This document shows, piece after piece, positions 1 through 7,976 of a stretch of 37,934 nucleotides of DNA. Each line of letters opens with the position of its first letter. The stretch's first letter is position 1. This DNA comes from MGIIa-L3 sp038150305 (GTDB lineage: Archaea > Thermoplasmatota > Poseidoniia > Poseidoniales > Poseidoniaceae), in contig JAYOTG010000019.1 in NCBI GenBank assembly GCA_038150305.1, positions 1 through 37,934 on the forward strand, given 5' to 3'. The notes under the pieces were generated by a model. It ran no database searches and was not told the DNA's origin. It saw only the letters and a list, made by a program, of their open reading frames with translations. Made by a program: the position numbers and the translations under genes.

Positions 1-523
1 CCAGCGATTCGCCGTTGGGCGGGGGGACGTCGTAGGAGCGGCGCCAGATGTGGACTTGCTCGTCGCCGTACTGCTCACGGGTCGCTTGCTTGTCCAATCC
101 CTGAAGGTCGCCGTACATGCGCTCGTTCAGCTGCCACGCCACGTGCACAGGAAGGACGTCCTCGCGACCCGCTTCGCCGCGGATGGTCGCCCATTCGGCC
201 ATGCGGCGCTCGTTCTCGCCGAGCCCCTCCAGCCCGCCCTCTGGTACGGGGTGCTGGATGACGGGAATGCGCCCCCCGTCGTGCTGGGCCAAGGCCAGCA
301 TCGCAGTCATCTGGGCGCGGACCAGGGTGGACACGTGAACTTCGTCGATCGGCAGATGTGCAACTTGGCGTCCGCCCGCGACGGCCTCCTCGATGCCGAC
401 GTTGGTGAGGGGGACGTCGACCCAGCCGGTGAAGCGGTTGGCCGCGTTCCACATGGATTGCCCATGGCGCATGAGGATGAGCAGGGCCATGGGACTCGTG
501 TGGACCACGGCGCGGCCGGACAT
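1..523 (-). CDS. gpmA: 2,3-bisphosphoglycerate-dependent phosphoglycerate mutase, partial (C-terminus off window)
   Basis: This enzyme interconverts 3- and 2-phosphoglycerate in glycolysis/gluconeogenesis in the cytoplasm. Reading leftward from the ATG at 523, residues 19-21 are the RHG phosphohistidine motif within LMRHGQSMWN. They are followed by RFTGWVDVPLT and later by LNERMYGDLQGLDK and WRRSYDVPPPNGES, all hallmarks of the cofactor-dependent (dPGM) family. About 174 codons are present. The second catalytic His region and the C-terminus lie beyond position 1. An alternative ATG at 490 gives the more usual N-terminus MALLILMRHG. The gene follows a membrane-protein gene on the same strand after a 16-nt gap, so the two are probably cotranscribed. 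The family call is secure; the start is uncertain by 11 codons. Confidence 0.93.
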   Translation of the reverse strand, partial: MSGRAVVHTSPMALLILMRHGQSMWNAANRFTGWVDVPLTNVGIEEAVAGGRQVAHLPIDEVHVSTLVRAQMTAMLALAQHDGGRIPVIQHPVPEGGLEGLGENERRMAEWATIRGEAGREDVLPVHVAWQLNERMYGDLQGLDKQATREQYGDEQVHIWRRSYDVPPPNGESL

Positions 524-539
524 GAGGCTTCCCACGACC

Positions 540-1355
540 TCAAGCCCCGAAGATGAGGGGCATCAAGGCGAGGATGCCGAGGGGAAGAAGGCCCATCGCC
601 ATGTCCCGGCCGAGGATGACAAAACTCGTCCACACGTTGCGACGGATGATGACCTCCACGCTGGCCTCGATGTGAGCATCGAGCCGCTCCGAAAGGTGCG
701 CTGCACCTCGTCGTGCTGCTTCTTCAGCCGCACTCCAGGCCACGGCAGCCGCAAGGCCTTGCGGCGTGAATTTCCGCGAAAGCAGCGCAATGCCACCTGC
801 TTTTTTGGCGATGCTCCACGCCCGTCCCCTCGCGCTTTCCTCCTCATGCTCCTCGTCTTTAGGCTCGTCCTCGCGGGCAAAGCGCCGGAGCCAACGACGG
901 GCACCAAGACCAACATCAGCCACCTTGCGAAGGCGGTCCACATCCTGCTTGATGACCGCCAGCAGCATGCGCCGAGTACGCCCGATGCGCATCAAATCAA
1001 GCACGAGCCAGACGAGGGTGAGGAACATCAGCACTGCACCGCCGATGAGGCTAACCTCATCCCAAGTTCGCCAACCGATTGGATCGGCCAATTGGCGGTA
1101 GAGCAACACGATCGTCGGTGGCGCAAGAAGCGCCAAGGTCTCGTTGAGGATGAGCAAGCGCAGGCCCTTGATGGGCAACTCTCGAAGTTGCTTCAAGGCC
1201 CAACCGGCATGCGGTGCAACCTTTGCCACCGCCTGTCGCGCGGGGCGCGCGAGGAGGAGAAGACGAAACAGCAAGGGCAACCAGATGATGACCAACACGT
1301 ACGCATCCCACGGCCCTTCTGGAGGGACGGACGGTGTCGTGATGGGCGTCGCCAC
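540..1355 (-). CDS. Multi-pass membrane protein of unknown function
   Basis: The frame encodes 271 aa from a GTG start and I do not recognise the family. Hydrophobic, probably membrane-spanning segments lie near residues 17-37, 68-86, 101-121 and at the C-terminus (about 245-269). Between them is a charged, Arg/Glu-rich cytoplasmic stretch around 125-165 (RRMLLAVIKQDVDRLRK, then an acidic run). The C-terminal half is an amphipathic, alanine-rich helical region. Codon use and GC match the neighbours. It lies upstream of the phosphoglycerate mutase gene on the same strand and is divergent from the cupin gene. No signal peptide or catalytic motif is visible. Confidence 0.72.
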   Translation of the reverse strand: MATPITTPSVPPEGPWDAYVLVIIWLPLLFRLLLLARPARQAVAKVAPHAGWALKQLRELPIKGLRLLILNETLALLAPPTIVLLYRQLADPIGWRTWDEVSLIGGAVLMFLTLVWLVLDLMRIGRTRRMLLAVIKQDVDRLRKVADVGLGARRWLRRFAREDEPKDEEHEEESARGRAWSIAKKAGGIALLSRKFTPQGLAAAVAWSAAEEAARRGAAHLSERLDAHIEASVEVIIRRNVWTSFVILGRDMAMGLLPLGILALMPLIFGA

Positions 1356-1431
1356 GCGACACCATCGGCAGGACGGTCATCAAGCCCGCGGTAAGCGAAG
1401 GGCTGATGGCCGGGCTCTTTGTGGGGTCAGC

Positions 1432-1794
1432 ATGGTCTTCACCCACCCCATGGCGGACTGGCTCGGATTCTCCATCGACCGCGACTGGCTGGAGGCCAAC
1501 GTCCGCTGGAAGGACTTCGGCACCGGCGTCCGCCTTGGCAAGCTCAAGCGCGAAGACGCCACCTCCCTCGTGCTCTACGACGCCGACAGCGAGGTCACCG
1601 TGGACGCCTTCATGCCCCACAGCCACCCTGGCGGCGAGTGCTACCTCGTGCTCGAAGGCGAAGTCTGGGACGAGGACGGCACCTACCCGGCCGGCTCCAT
1701 CGTGTGGATGGACCGCGAGACGACACACACGCCGAAGACCCGCGGCAAGACGCTGATTCTGGTGCTCTGGCCTGAGGGCGTCAAGGCGGCGTGA
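1432..1794 (+). CDS. Cupin-domain protein (ChrR-like cupin)
   Basis: This 120-aa protein is a single small cupin beta-barrel. The metal-binding motif is visible as FMPHSHPGGECYLVLEGEVWDE (the HxH...E of cupin motif 1), followed by YPAGSIVWMDRETTHTP (motif 2 with its His). This pattern resembles the ChrR-type cupins used as metal-binding sensor or oxygenase-like domains; the substrate is unknown. The open frame extends far upstream, but the ATG at 1432 (or the one at 1453) gives a family-like length, and upstream residues overlap the divergent gene. Its stop codon overlaps the GTG start of the next gene by 4 nt (GTGA), indicating translational coupling. Confidence 0.82.
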   Translation: MVFTHPMADWLGFSIDRDWLEANVRWKDFGTGVRLGKLKREDATSLVLYDADSEVTVDAFMPHSHPGGECYLVLEGEVWDEDGTYPAGSIVWMDRETTHTPKTRGKTLILVLWPEGVKAA

Positions 1795-2624
1795 GGCCCG
1801 TGTTTCCTGAGCGCGCAATTCGTGTCTTGACACGCGATCATGCTGCGGATGTTGCACGCCTCAACCAGCGTCTGTCCACGCGAGGGACGGGGACCTTGGT
1901 GGACATTCCTCCCCACACGTACGTTGGACGCGTCCAAACGCGGCAAACGGACACGCCGTGTGTGCTTCTGCTCGGCATCAATCCGATGTACAGCGAGCGG
2001 CCTGAGCACCAGGCCGTGAACGTCCATTTGCCTCGTCGGTGTCTTTCCGCGTACGGGTCGACAGGGGACGTCGCTCAACTCACCGACCTGTTTGCGTTAC
2101 AGGAAGGCTACTTCCTGCGGGAAGAACGAAACAAGCGGCATTTCGGGAAATTCGGGCACTGGTTTGGTCGAACATGGTTTCCGGACACCTACGGTTCGGG
2201 TGGACAACGTGGAGCGCAACGTGTTCTCGATCGGCACGTCATCGAGATGGACGTGGTGCAATATTTCTCCAAAACTGCGTCCATTGATGGCGAGGCATTG
2301 CTTCAGGCGGTTCACGACGATCCAGCGCTTCAGGACCATTGGAAACTCATCGAAGACGTGCTCCAACGGGTGAGGCCTGCGTGGGTTCACGTGCATGGGA
2401 AGACATGCTGGCCGGTCATGAACGCCCTCTTGATGAATCATCAGGGAAGGCTCGAACGCCCCAGTGCGTCCTCAAAGACAGACATCATGGTGGGGACTGG
2501 GCGCGTTGGAACCTGGACTGGGCCGGTCCTGATGCACAAATTCCTCGGCATGTCTGGGCCTCAGAAAAACGAGGACAAGGCCCTGATTGCAGAGCATTGG
2601 GACAGCATCCGCTCACAGTTCTGA
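1791..2624 (+). CDS. Unknown 277-aa protein, possibly uracil-DNA-glycosylase-fold-like
   Basis: This soluble-looking protein starts at a GTG that overlaps the cupin stop by 4 nt. I cannot assign it firmly. Near residue 60 it has VLLLGINPMYSERP, which loosely resembles motif 1 of the uracil-DNA-glycosylase superfamily (G-x-[ND]-P). Near residue 200 WVHVHGKTCWPVMN could play the role of the central strand seen in such folds. No transmembrane segment, signal peptide or metal-ligand cluster is visible. Tryptophan and histidine content is high. The end overlaps the convergent DUF3817 gene by 12 nt. The UDG idea is weak inference; the coding call itself is solid from length, coupling and codon use. 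Confidence 0.75.
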   Translation: MRPVFPERAIRVLTRDHAADVARLNQRLSTRGTGTLVDIPPHTYVGRVQTRQTDTPCVLLLGINPMYSERPEHQAVNVHLPRRCLSAYGSTGDVAQLTDLFALQEGYFLREERNKRHFGKFGHWFGRTWFPDTYGSGGQRGAQRVLDRHVIEMDVVQYFSKTASIDGEALLQAVHDDPALQDHWKLIEDVLQRVRPAWVHVHGKTCWPVMNALLMNHQGRLERPSASSKTDIMVGTGRVGTWTGPVLMHKFLGMSGPQKNEDKALIAEHWDSIRSQF

Positions 2625-2912
2625 AGCATCCTCGAGTCCGAAAAGGCCCCGCTCCAAGCGCCGGTCAAACCACCATGCACCTCCGGGGATCGAGGCGGCG
2701 ATGAATCCGGCCGGCACGCACCGCCAGTCCCACCATCGACCCACGCCGAGCATGAGGGCGAAGACGTAGAGCATGAACAGGCCACCGTGGATGGGGCCGA
2801 GCACCTCGACCATGTGCGGCGCGTCCATGAGGTATTTCACCGGGGTCGCGATGCACATCAGCAGGACCGCGGAGAGGCCCTCAATCCAGCCGAGCCAGAT
2901 GACCCAACGCAT
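2613..2912 (-). CDS. DUF3817-family integral membrane protein
   Basis: This 99-aa membrane protein has the DUF3817 pattern: an N-terminal IEGLSAVLLMCIATPVKY, followed by GPIHGGLFMLYVFALMLG. Conserved E/G/S, P-x-KY and GxxHG positions are clear. Three hydrophobic helices are predicted (about 4-24, 38-58, 66-82). Members occur in actinobacteria, Bacillus and marine archaea, and their function is unknown. It is the last gene of the minus-strand block that begins with the ABC transporter genes, 38 nt after the DoxX-like gene. Its 3' end overlaps the convergent 277-aa gene by 12 nt. Confidence 0.82.
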   Translation of the reverse strand: MRWVIWLGWIEGLSAVLLMCIATPVKYLMDAPHMVEVLGPIHGGLFMLYVFALMLGVGRWWDWRCVPAGFIAASIPGGAWWFDRRLERGLFGLEDASEL

Positions 2913-2950
2913 GGGTGAAACGAGGCGGCGCCCCTTGATGAGACCTGCCG

Positions 2951-3358
2951 TCAGGCGTCGGAGGTGGGCCGAAGCTCACCCGCAATGAACAACGAAGCGG
3001 CGATGAGGCCGAGTTGAATCAGCAAGCGCACCACGTGCCAGACGTTGGCGTAGGTCTTGCCGTCCAGCGGCACGTTCTCGACCCACATGTACAGGTTGGC
3101 CCAGTAGAGCACGACCAGCAGAGCGGCGCACGCAAGCCCGCCGTAGGCCCGCGTGGCCGGTACGATCAGCGCGAGGCCCACCGCGATTTCTGCCACCCCG
3201 CTGGCCAGCACCCAGAACCGCGGCGCTCCAAGGACCTCCGGCACGATCGGCTCGAACCACACAGGGTCGACAAAATGCTGGACGCCAATCCAGACGAACG
3301 CCGCACCGAGCGCCAAGGCCGCGACCGTTCGGCCGAGGACCAGGACCTCCATACTCAT
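2951..3358 (-). CDS. DoxX-like membrane protein
   Basis: The protein has 135 aa and four predicted transmembrane helices. Features of the DoxX/DoxD-like superfamily are visible: an N-terminal helix with ALALGAAFVWIGVQHFV, then the PxVxG/W region, then a helix with VAEIAVGLALIV. Proteins of this fold are small quinone- or redox-associated membrane proteins, but no specific role can be read here. Its start overlaps the stop of the zinc-ribbon ABC ATPase gene as ATGA, so it is translationally coupled to the transporter operon. A second in-frame ATG two codons on is equally usable. Confidence 0.8.
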   Translation of the reverse strand: MSMEVLVLGRTVAALALGAAFVWIGVQHFVDPVWFEPIVPEVLGAPRFWVLASGVAEIAVGLALIVPATRAYGGLACAALLVVLYWANLYMWVENVPLDGKTYANVWHVVRLLIQLGLIAASLFIAGELRPTSDA

Positions 3359-4356
3359 GCCTCAACCATGGGCCGGGAGGAACCGCACGAGGGGCATTCC
3401 TGTTCGATCTCGTTGTCGTACTCGTGCTTGCAGGCCGGACAAACGCCGGCCAACACCAGCTCCCCGCCAACGTCGATGGTCTCGCCGATGAGGGTCAGTC
3501 GACCGGGCTCAAGTTCAGCCACGGTGTACCCGCCCGAGCCGCCCAAACGCAGCAGGATGTCGGGCGGCAGCGTGACCGTGCCGATGTCGTCGACCAGCAG
3601 TTCGCGGCCCACTTCGAGCCGTTCGATGTTGAGGTCGCTGCCGTGCTCGGCCACGAAGCGGCCGTCGCGCAACTCGAGGCTTCGGTCGCAGAAGGCCGCG
3701 ACTTCCTTCGAGTGGGTCACGATGAGGAAGGACACGCCGTCGTCCTCGTGAAGCTCCTTGAACAGCGCCAGCACTTCACGGCTGGTCACGGGATCGAGGG
3801 CCCCCGTGGGCTCGTCGGCCAGGATCAGCCGCGGTTCGGTGATGAGGGCACGGGCGATGGCCACGCGCTGCTGCTCACCACCGGAGAGCATCATGGGCAG
3901 CGCCATGGCGCGATGGCCCATCTGCAGCCGCTCAAGCAGATCGAGTGCCTTGCGCTTGGCGACGCGGGAGCGCACGCCTTGATTGATGAGCGGCTGCGCG
4001 ACGTTGTCGCGGGCGTTCAGGTCGTTGAGCAGGTTCCCTTCCTGGAAGATGAAGGAGACCGTTTGCTGGCGGAGCTTGACCAGTTCTTGGCCGGTCAGGC
4101 GGGTCATGTTGCGTCCGTCGAGGCTGACGGAGCCCGCGCTGGGCTTCATCAGGCCGCCAAGGCACTTCATGAGGGTCGATTTTCCAGAACCAGAGGGGCC
4201 CACCACAGCGACGGCTTCGCCGCTGCGCATGGCGATGTTCAGGCCACGAAGGGCGACGACGTTCCCGTCTTCGGCCTTCGACTCGTAGACGTGGTAGACC
4301 GCGTCCGCTTCGAGGATGATGTCGGCTTGCTTGGTGTCGGTCTCGCTCATCGTCAC
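3355..4356 (-). CDS. ABC transporter ATP-binding protein with C-terminal zinc ribbon
   Basis: This 333-aa ATPase is of the LolD/MacB/FtsE type that powers FtsX-like permeases. Visible motifs are Walker A GPSGSGKST, the Q-loop region FIFQEGNLL, signature LSGGEQQRVAIARAL, Walker B LILADEPTGALD and the switch His in IVTHS. Residues about 235-300 form an extra C-terminal domain. The last 30 residues carry CPAC at 306-309 and CPSC at 321-324, a four-Cys zinc ribbon that canonical LolD proteins (about 230 aa) lack. The GTG start overlaps the permease stop as GTGA; the ATG two codons later is an alternative. It is one of two ATPases flanking a single permease, suggesting a heterodimeric ATPase pair. 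The ribbon's role is unknown. Confidence 0.92.
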   Translation of the reverse strand: MTMSETDTKQADIILEADAVYHVYESKAEDGNVVALRGLNIAMRSGEAVAVVGPSGSGKSTLMKCLGGLMKPSAGSVSLDGRNMTRLTGQELVKLRQQTVSFIFQEGNLLNDLNARDNVAQPLINQGVRSRVAKRKALDLLERLQMGHRAMALPMMLSGGEQQRVAIARALITEPRLILADEPTGALDPVTSREVLALFKELHEDDGVSFLIVTHSKEVAAFCDRSLELRDGRFVAEHGSDLNIERLEVGRELLVDDIGTVTLPPDILLRLGGSGGYTVAELEPGRLTLIGETIDVGGELVLAGVCPACKHEYDNEIEQECPSCGSSRPMVEA

Positions 4357-7300
4357 TCCCCCTTCAGAACGCTGGCAAGGTCAGCGGCCAACGTACGCCG
4401 CGTGGTCACGAGCAGGGCCAGAACGACCGCACCGAACACGGACGCCGACACCAAAGCCAGCGAACCCCATGGATAGACCAAGGTCCGTGTGATCGTCGTT
4501 GAACTCCCTCCAAAGATTTGGAAGATGAATCCGAAGACTTCGAAGAAGCCGTTGAAGGACAGCGCCAGTCCGATGCCCAAGCCCACGCCGAGCACCATCG
4601 ACATCAGCACGATGGAGAGGATCTCGAAGAGCACGAGCCGGATGATTTGGCCCGGTGCAGCGCCGATGGCCTGCAGGATGGCCAATTCCTTCTGCCTCTG
4701 GTTGAGCACGAGCGAGAGGAACACGAAGGACGAGGCCACGGCGGCGAGGCTGGCCACCACGAACTGTAGCGAGAGGAGCCCTTGCGTTCCGAAGATCAGC
4801 CCGCCGTTGCGTTCCACCGCTTCGTGGGCGGTGGTCCAATCCGAGGCGCTCCCGACGCGCGCGTCGGCTTCGATGCTGGCCCGCAGGCCCTTGAGGTCGT
4901 CACCGTCCACATCGGGCAGCGCAAAGGTCCAGGTCGTTGCGGTGTGGTTGTCGGCCGCATCGTCGCCGATGAAGCCGCGCCAGGTGCCTTCACCGATGAT
5001 GAGCGATGAGGGCAGGGTGGCCGCCGGCACGCCGGGAATGAATTCGTGGGTGCCGATATAGCGCAAATCAAGATCGTGCGGAATGACGGTGATGTTCACC
5101 GCCCCAGGCGTGATGAACAGCGGTGCAATCGCGGGAGGCGGGATCTGGCTGAAGCCGTTCGCACAGCCGCTTTCGTTGGCGACCTGGCCGTCCGGACAAA
5201 TGGCTCCGGTCAGGTCAGCCGTGGTGTTCAGGTCCATGCCGGTCAGGTCGAGGCCGAACAGACCGGTGAGGTCAGCACCCGAGAGGTTGGCACCGGTGAA
5301 GCCGGGCGTGGGCGTCTCAAAGGGACTGAGGACGGGCGCCCACACCGCGCCAGAAAGGTCCGCTCCGGACAGGTCGGCGCCGGAAAGGTCGGTGCCGATC
5401 ATCAGCGCGCCGGAGAGGTTGGCGCCGGTCAAGTCGGCCCCGGATAGGTTTGTGCGCGACAAGTCGGTCACGCCAAAGTCGCGCTCGGACAGGTCGCTGT
5501 CGGACAAATCGACGTAGGACAGGTCCAGCGCAAGGGTCACGCGGTAGGCTTCCAGCAGCACGTTCAGATCGGGCAGGCCGCCAGCGTCGTCGGTGTTGAC
5601 GGTGATGTTCACCTCTTCGTAGGTGAAGCGTCGAACCTCTGAGCGATCGTCATCGGCCTCGAGGAGGTTATCGCCACGGTCGGAACGTCCGTCGCGCCCG
5701 CTGCCCCACAGGTCGAGGGAGAAGGCCGCGTCTTCACCAACCGAGAAGGTCCCGTTGGCCAAGACGCCAAGGCTCGTGCCGACGTCGTCGCCCGGCAGCG
5801 ATTGCTCGCCCCACCGAAGCACGTCGTCTGAACCGTTCATGACGATCCACGTCTGGTAGGCATCGCCATCGCTGGAGCGTAGGAACAGGCTTGGCGTGGT
5901 CGTTGCGGACACCGCGAGGTCTTGGCCACCGACGTCGCGAAGCACCTCGATGGAGGTGCTCATGTTGACCGGCGTTTCGAAGTTCACCTGCAGGTCACCG
6001 CCCACCTGTGCATCCGCGGTGCGCTCGTCCACGAGGGTCCCCGTGTAACCCTGCACCGCGGCGAGGGTCACGATGGACAGCGTGAGCAGCATGATGACGG
6101 CCAAGCGGTTGACCGATTCGGTCGATCCTGAGCCCTTCAGGCCACGGCGCACGTCCTTGAGCAGCGGCGTGCGACCGAGCAAGAGTTGCATCAGTTGAGG
6201 TCCAAGGGCGCCCAAACGACCCAGCAGCAGGGCGCCGCCGATCCACAGCAGGAAGGGCCCGAAAATGCCGAGCAGCCCTTCGAGGAAGAAGTTCGAGTAG
6301 AGGCCGTCACCGCCGGTTTGCAGTTCGAGCCAGGTGTCGATGGTCCCGATGCCACCGACGCCGAAACAGAGGGCATGAAGCCACGTCTTGGGCTTCGCGG
6401 CCTCGCTCGTGCGGCGCACACCTTCCTCGATTTCCATCTCAAGGAAGCGACGGGAACGGCTGCGTCCGAACAGCAGTGCGAGGCCGATGGTGGCCAGCGC
6501 CGTCACGATGGTCGAGGCCAATCCGAGGGCGGGATTGACGTTCACGCCCGAGGGTTCGAAGGCCATGAATCCGACCGCAGAGAGCACGCCCGGCACGGCC
6601 GCCAAGGCCAGCACGTAGCCGGCCAACCACGCCACGAGCGACATGACCCCAAGCTCGACCAGCACCATCCGCTGCAGGCGGTCGGCGTCGGCGCCGATCA
6701 CCCGATGAATCGAAATTTCACGGCGCCGTTGCTCGAGGGAGAGCACCAATCCGTACACGAGCACGGAGAGGGAGAGGATGACGATGGGGACCATGATGAT
6801 GTAATCGAAGGTCTGAATGAGCCCGAGGAAGATGTTCAGGAAACTGATCGTGCCGCCGATGATGTCGATGTACACCAGCGAAATGCCGGCATCGGTGTAG
6901 TTGCCTTGACCCACGCGACGCTGCACGTCGTCCAGCCACTCGGCCGCGTCCGCCGTCGAGGAAGTGGGGAGCGCGGCCCGGTCCACGGCCACCGCGAGGT
7001 AGACGTGATCGTTGTTCATCAGGGCCTGACGCTGCGCCTCCTCCAGCACGTCGAGGTGGAGGATGAGGGCGTTGGCAGGAATCGTTGGGTTGGCCAAGGG
7101 CGCCTCTTCGTAGACGCCGGCCACGGTGAGGTTGTTGACGGTCACCAGCATGCGGCAGTAGACCATGCCGTTCTCGCTGGCCTTGATGTCACCGCCCTTA
7201 CAGTCGCTTTCCGAGATGCCGCCTTCCACAGCGAGGTTGCGGTCCACGACCATGGCGAAGGTCAGGGACTCCAGCACGTCGCCGACTTCGGCACGAGCAT

Positions 7301-7976
7301 CCGAGGCGACGCTGGCTGGCAGCATGATGCTGCGCTGGTCCACGGCCGTGGAGGCGTTGGGCCACTCCCCGAGGCCGGTGATGACCGTGTCCTTGACGCG
7401 GTCCGCAAAGACACCGTCAAAGCCGCTGTCGTCGATGAAGCGCACCGCACGGACCGTCGAACTGGGTGGACCGGCGTCGGCCAATTCCGGATAGTCGAAC
7501 ACGTCAGCCGTCCAATTGAGGTTGGTGTCGTCGACGACCTCCACGATTTCGAGGGGTTGCGCGTAAGCGAACTCTTCGGAGAAGAAGGACGTTGTGTGGA
7601 GGCCTTGTCGCCCAAGGACGATCATGCAATCCTCGAATTCATCGAACCCGTCCAGCAATTCATCGCAGACCTGCTGCATGACCGTGGTGTCGTTCGTCCA
7701 TCCGGACGAGCCCTCGGTGGGCGCACGACGGAATTCCACCTTGGCGTCGTAGACTTCACTCTCGAGCGATTCTTGGAAGAAAATCTGGGAAAGCCCCACA
7801 CCGTAGGACAACACCGTAGTGATCACGAGGCTGGCCAGGAACACGCCAGCAACCACGGCCAGGCCGCGCTCGCGCCCGCGCCATGCGGATTGGGTGGCCA
7901 AGCGGAGCGCGTTGGGCGCGTCTTGGAGCGAGGCGAGGCGCTCCTTCATGCGGGCCATGCGGCCTTCGTCGCTCAT
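4353..7976 (-). CDS. FtsX/MacB-type ABC transporter permease with pentapeptide-repeat ectodomain
   Basis: This 1207-aa permease has a tandem FtsX arrangement. TM1 lies near residues 37-60, followed by an ectodomain (about 60-385). A first FtsX membrane block (about 388-500) carries LEQRRREISIHRVIGA, and further helices lie near 565-590 and 628-650. A second large ectodomain (about 655-1060) precedes the final FtsX block (about 1065-1200) with LNQRQKELAILQAIGA. The repeated QRxxE(I/L)(A/S)I...(I/V)GA motif marks the coupling helices contacting the ATPases. Within ectodomain 2, residues about 815-925 form a pentapeptide-repeat block of A(D/N)LSG units, unusual for this family. NxS/T sequons suggest glycosylation outside. 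Related systems move lipoproteins, peptides or lipids, but the substrate here is unknown. Both ends overlap ATPase genes by 4 nt. Confidence 0.93.
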   Translation of the reverse strand: MSDEGRMARMKERLASLQDAPNALRLATQSAWRGRERGLAVVAGVFLASLVITTVLSYGVGLSQIFFQESLESEVYDAKVEFRRAPTEGSSGWTNDTTVMQQVCDELLDGFDEFEDCMIVLGRQGLHTTSFFSEEFAYAQPLEIVEVVDDTNLNWTADVFDYPELADAGPPSSTVRAVRFIDDSGFDGVFADRVKDTVITGLGEWPNASTAVDQRSIMLPASVASDARAEVGDVLESLTFAMVVDRNLAVEGGISESDCKGGDIKASENGMVYCRMLVTVNNLTVAGVYEEAPLANPTIPANALILHLDVLEEAQRQALMNNDHVYLAVAVDRAALPTSSTADAAEWLDDVQRRVGQGNYTDAGISLVYIDIIGGTISFLNIFLGLIQTFDYIIMVPIVILSLSVLVYGLVLSLEQRRREISIHRVIGADADRLQRMVLVELGVMSLVAWLAGYVLALAAVPGVLSAVGFMAFEPSGVNVNPALGLASTIVTALATIGLALLFGRSRSRRFLEMEIEEGVRRTSEAAKPKTWLHALCFGVGGIGTIDTWLELQTGGDGLYSNFFLEGLLGIFGPFLLWIGGALLLGRLGALGPQLMQLLLGRTPLLKDVRRGLKGSGSTESVNRLAVIMLLTLSIVTLAAVQGYTGTLVDERTADAQVGGDLQVNFETPVNMSTSIEVLRDVGGQDLAVSATTTPSLFLRSSDGDAYQTWIVMNGSDDVLRWGEQSLPGDDVGTSLGVLANGTFSVGEDAAFSLDLWGSGRDGRSDRGDNLLEADDDRSEVRRFTYEEVNITVNTDDAGGLPDLNVLLEAYRVTLALDLSYVDLSDSDLSERDFGVTDLSRTNLSGADLTGANLSGALMIGTDLSGADLSGADLSGAVWAPVLSPFETPTPGFTGANLSGADLTGLFGLDLTGMDLNTTADLTGAICPDGQVANESGCANGFSQIPPPAIAPLFITPGAVNITVIPHDLDLRYIGTHEFIPGVPAATLPSSLIIGEGTWRGFIGDDAADNHTATTWTFALPDVDGDDLKGLRASIEADARVGSASDWTTAHEAVERNGGLIFGTQGLLSLQFVVASLAAVASSFVFLSLVLNQRQKELAILQAIGAAPGQIIRLVLFEILSIVLMSMVLGVGLGIGLALSFNGFFEVFGFIFQIFGGSSTTITRTLVYPWGSLALVSASVFGAVVLALLVTTRRTLAADLASVLKGE
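5190..5526 (-). repeat. Pentapeptide-repeat block inside the permease
   Basis: The encoded protein shows about 20 consecutive five-residue units of the form A(D/N)LSG or DLS(x)(x), for example LSGADLTGANLSG. A short non-repeat break around residues 875-890 (FETPTPG) interrupts the block. The DNA is correspondingly repetitive (ggtcggcgcc-like units). Pentapeptide repeats fold as right-handed quadrilateral beta-helices. Here the helix would protrude from the membrane in ectodomain 2. Confidence 0.9.
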
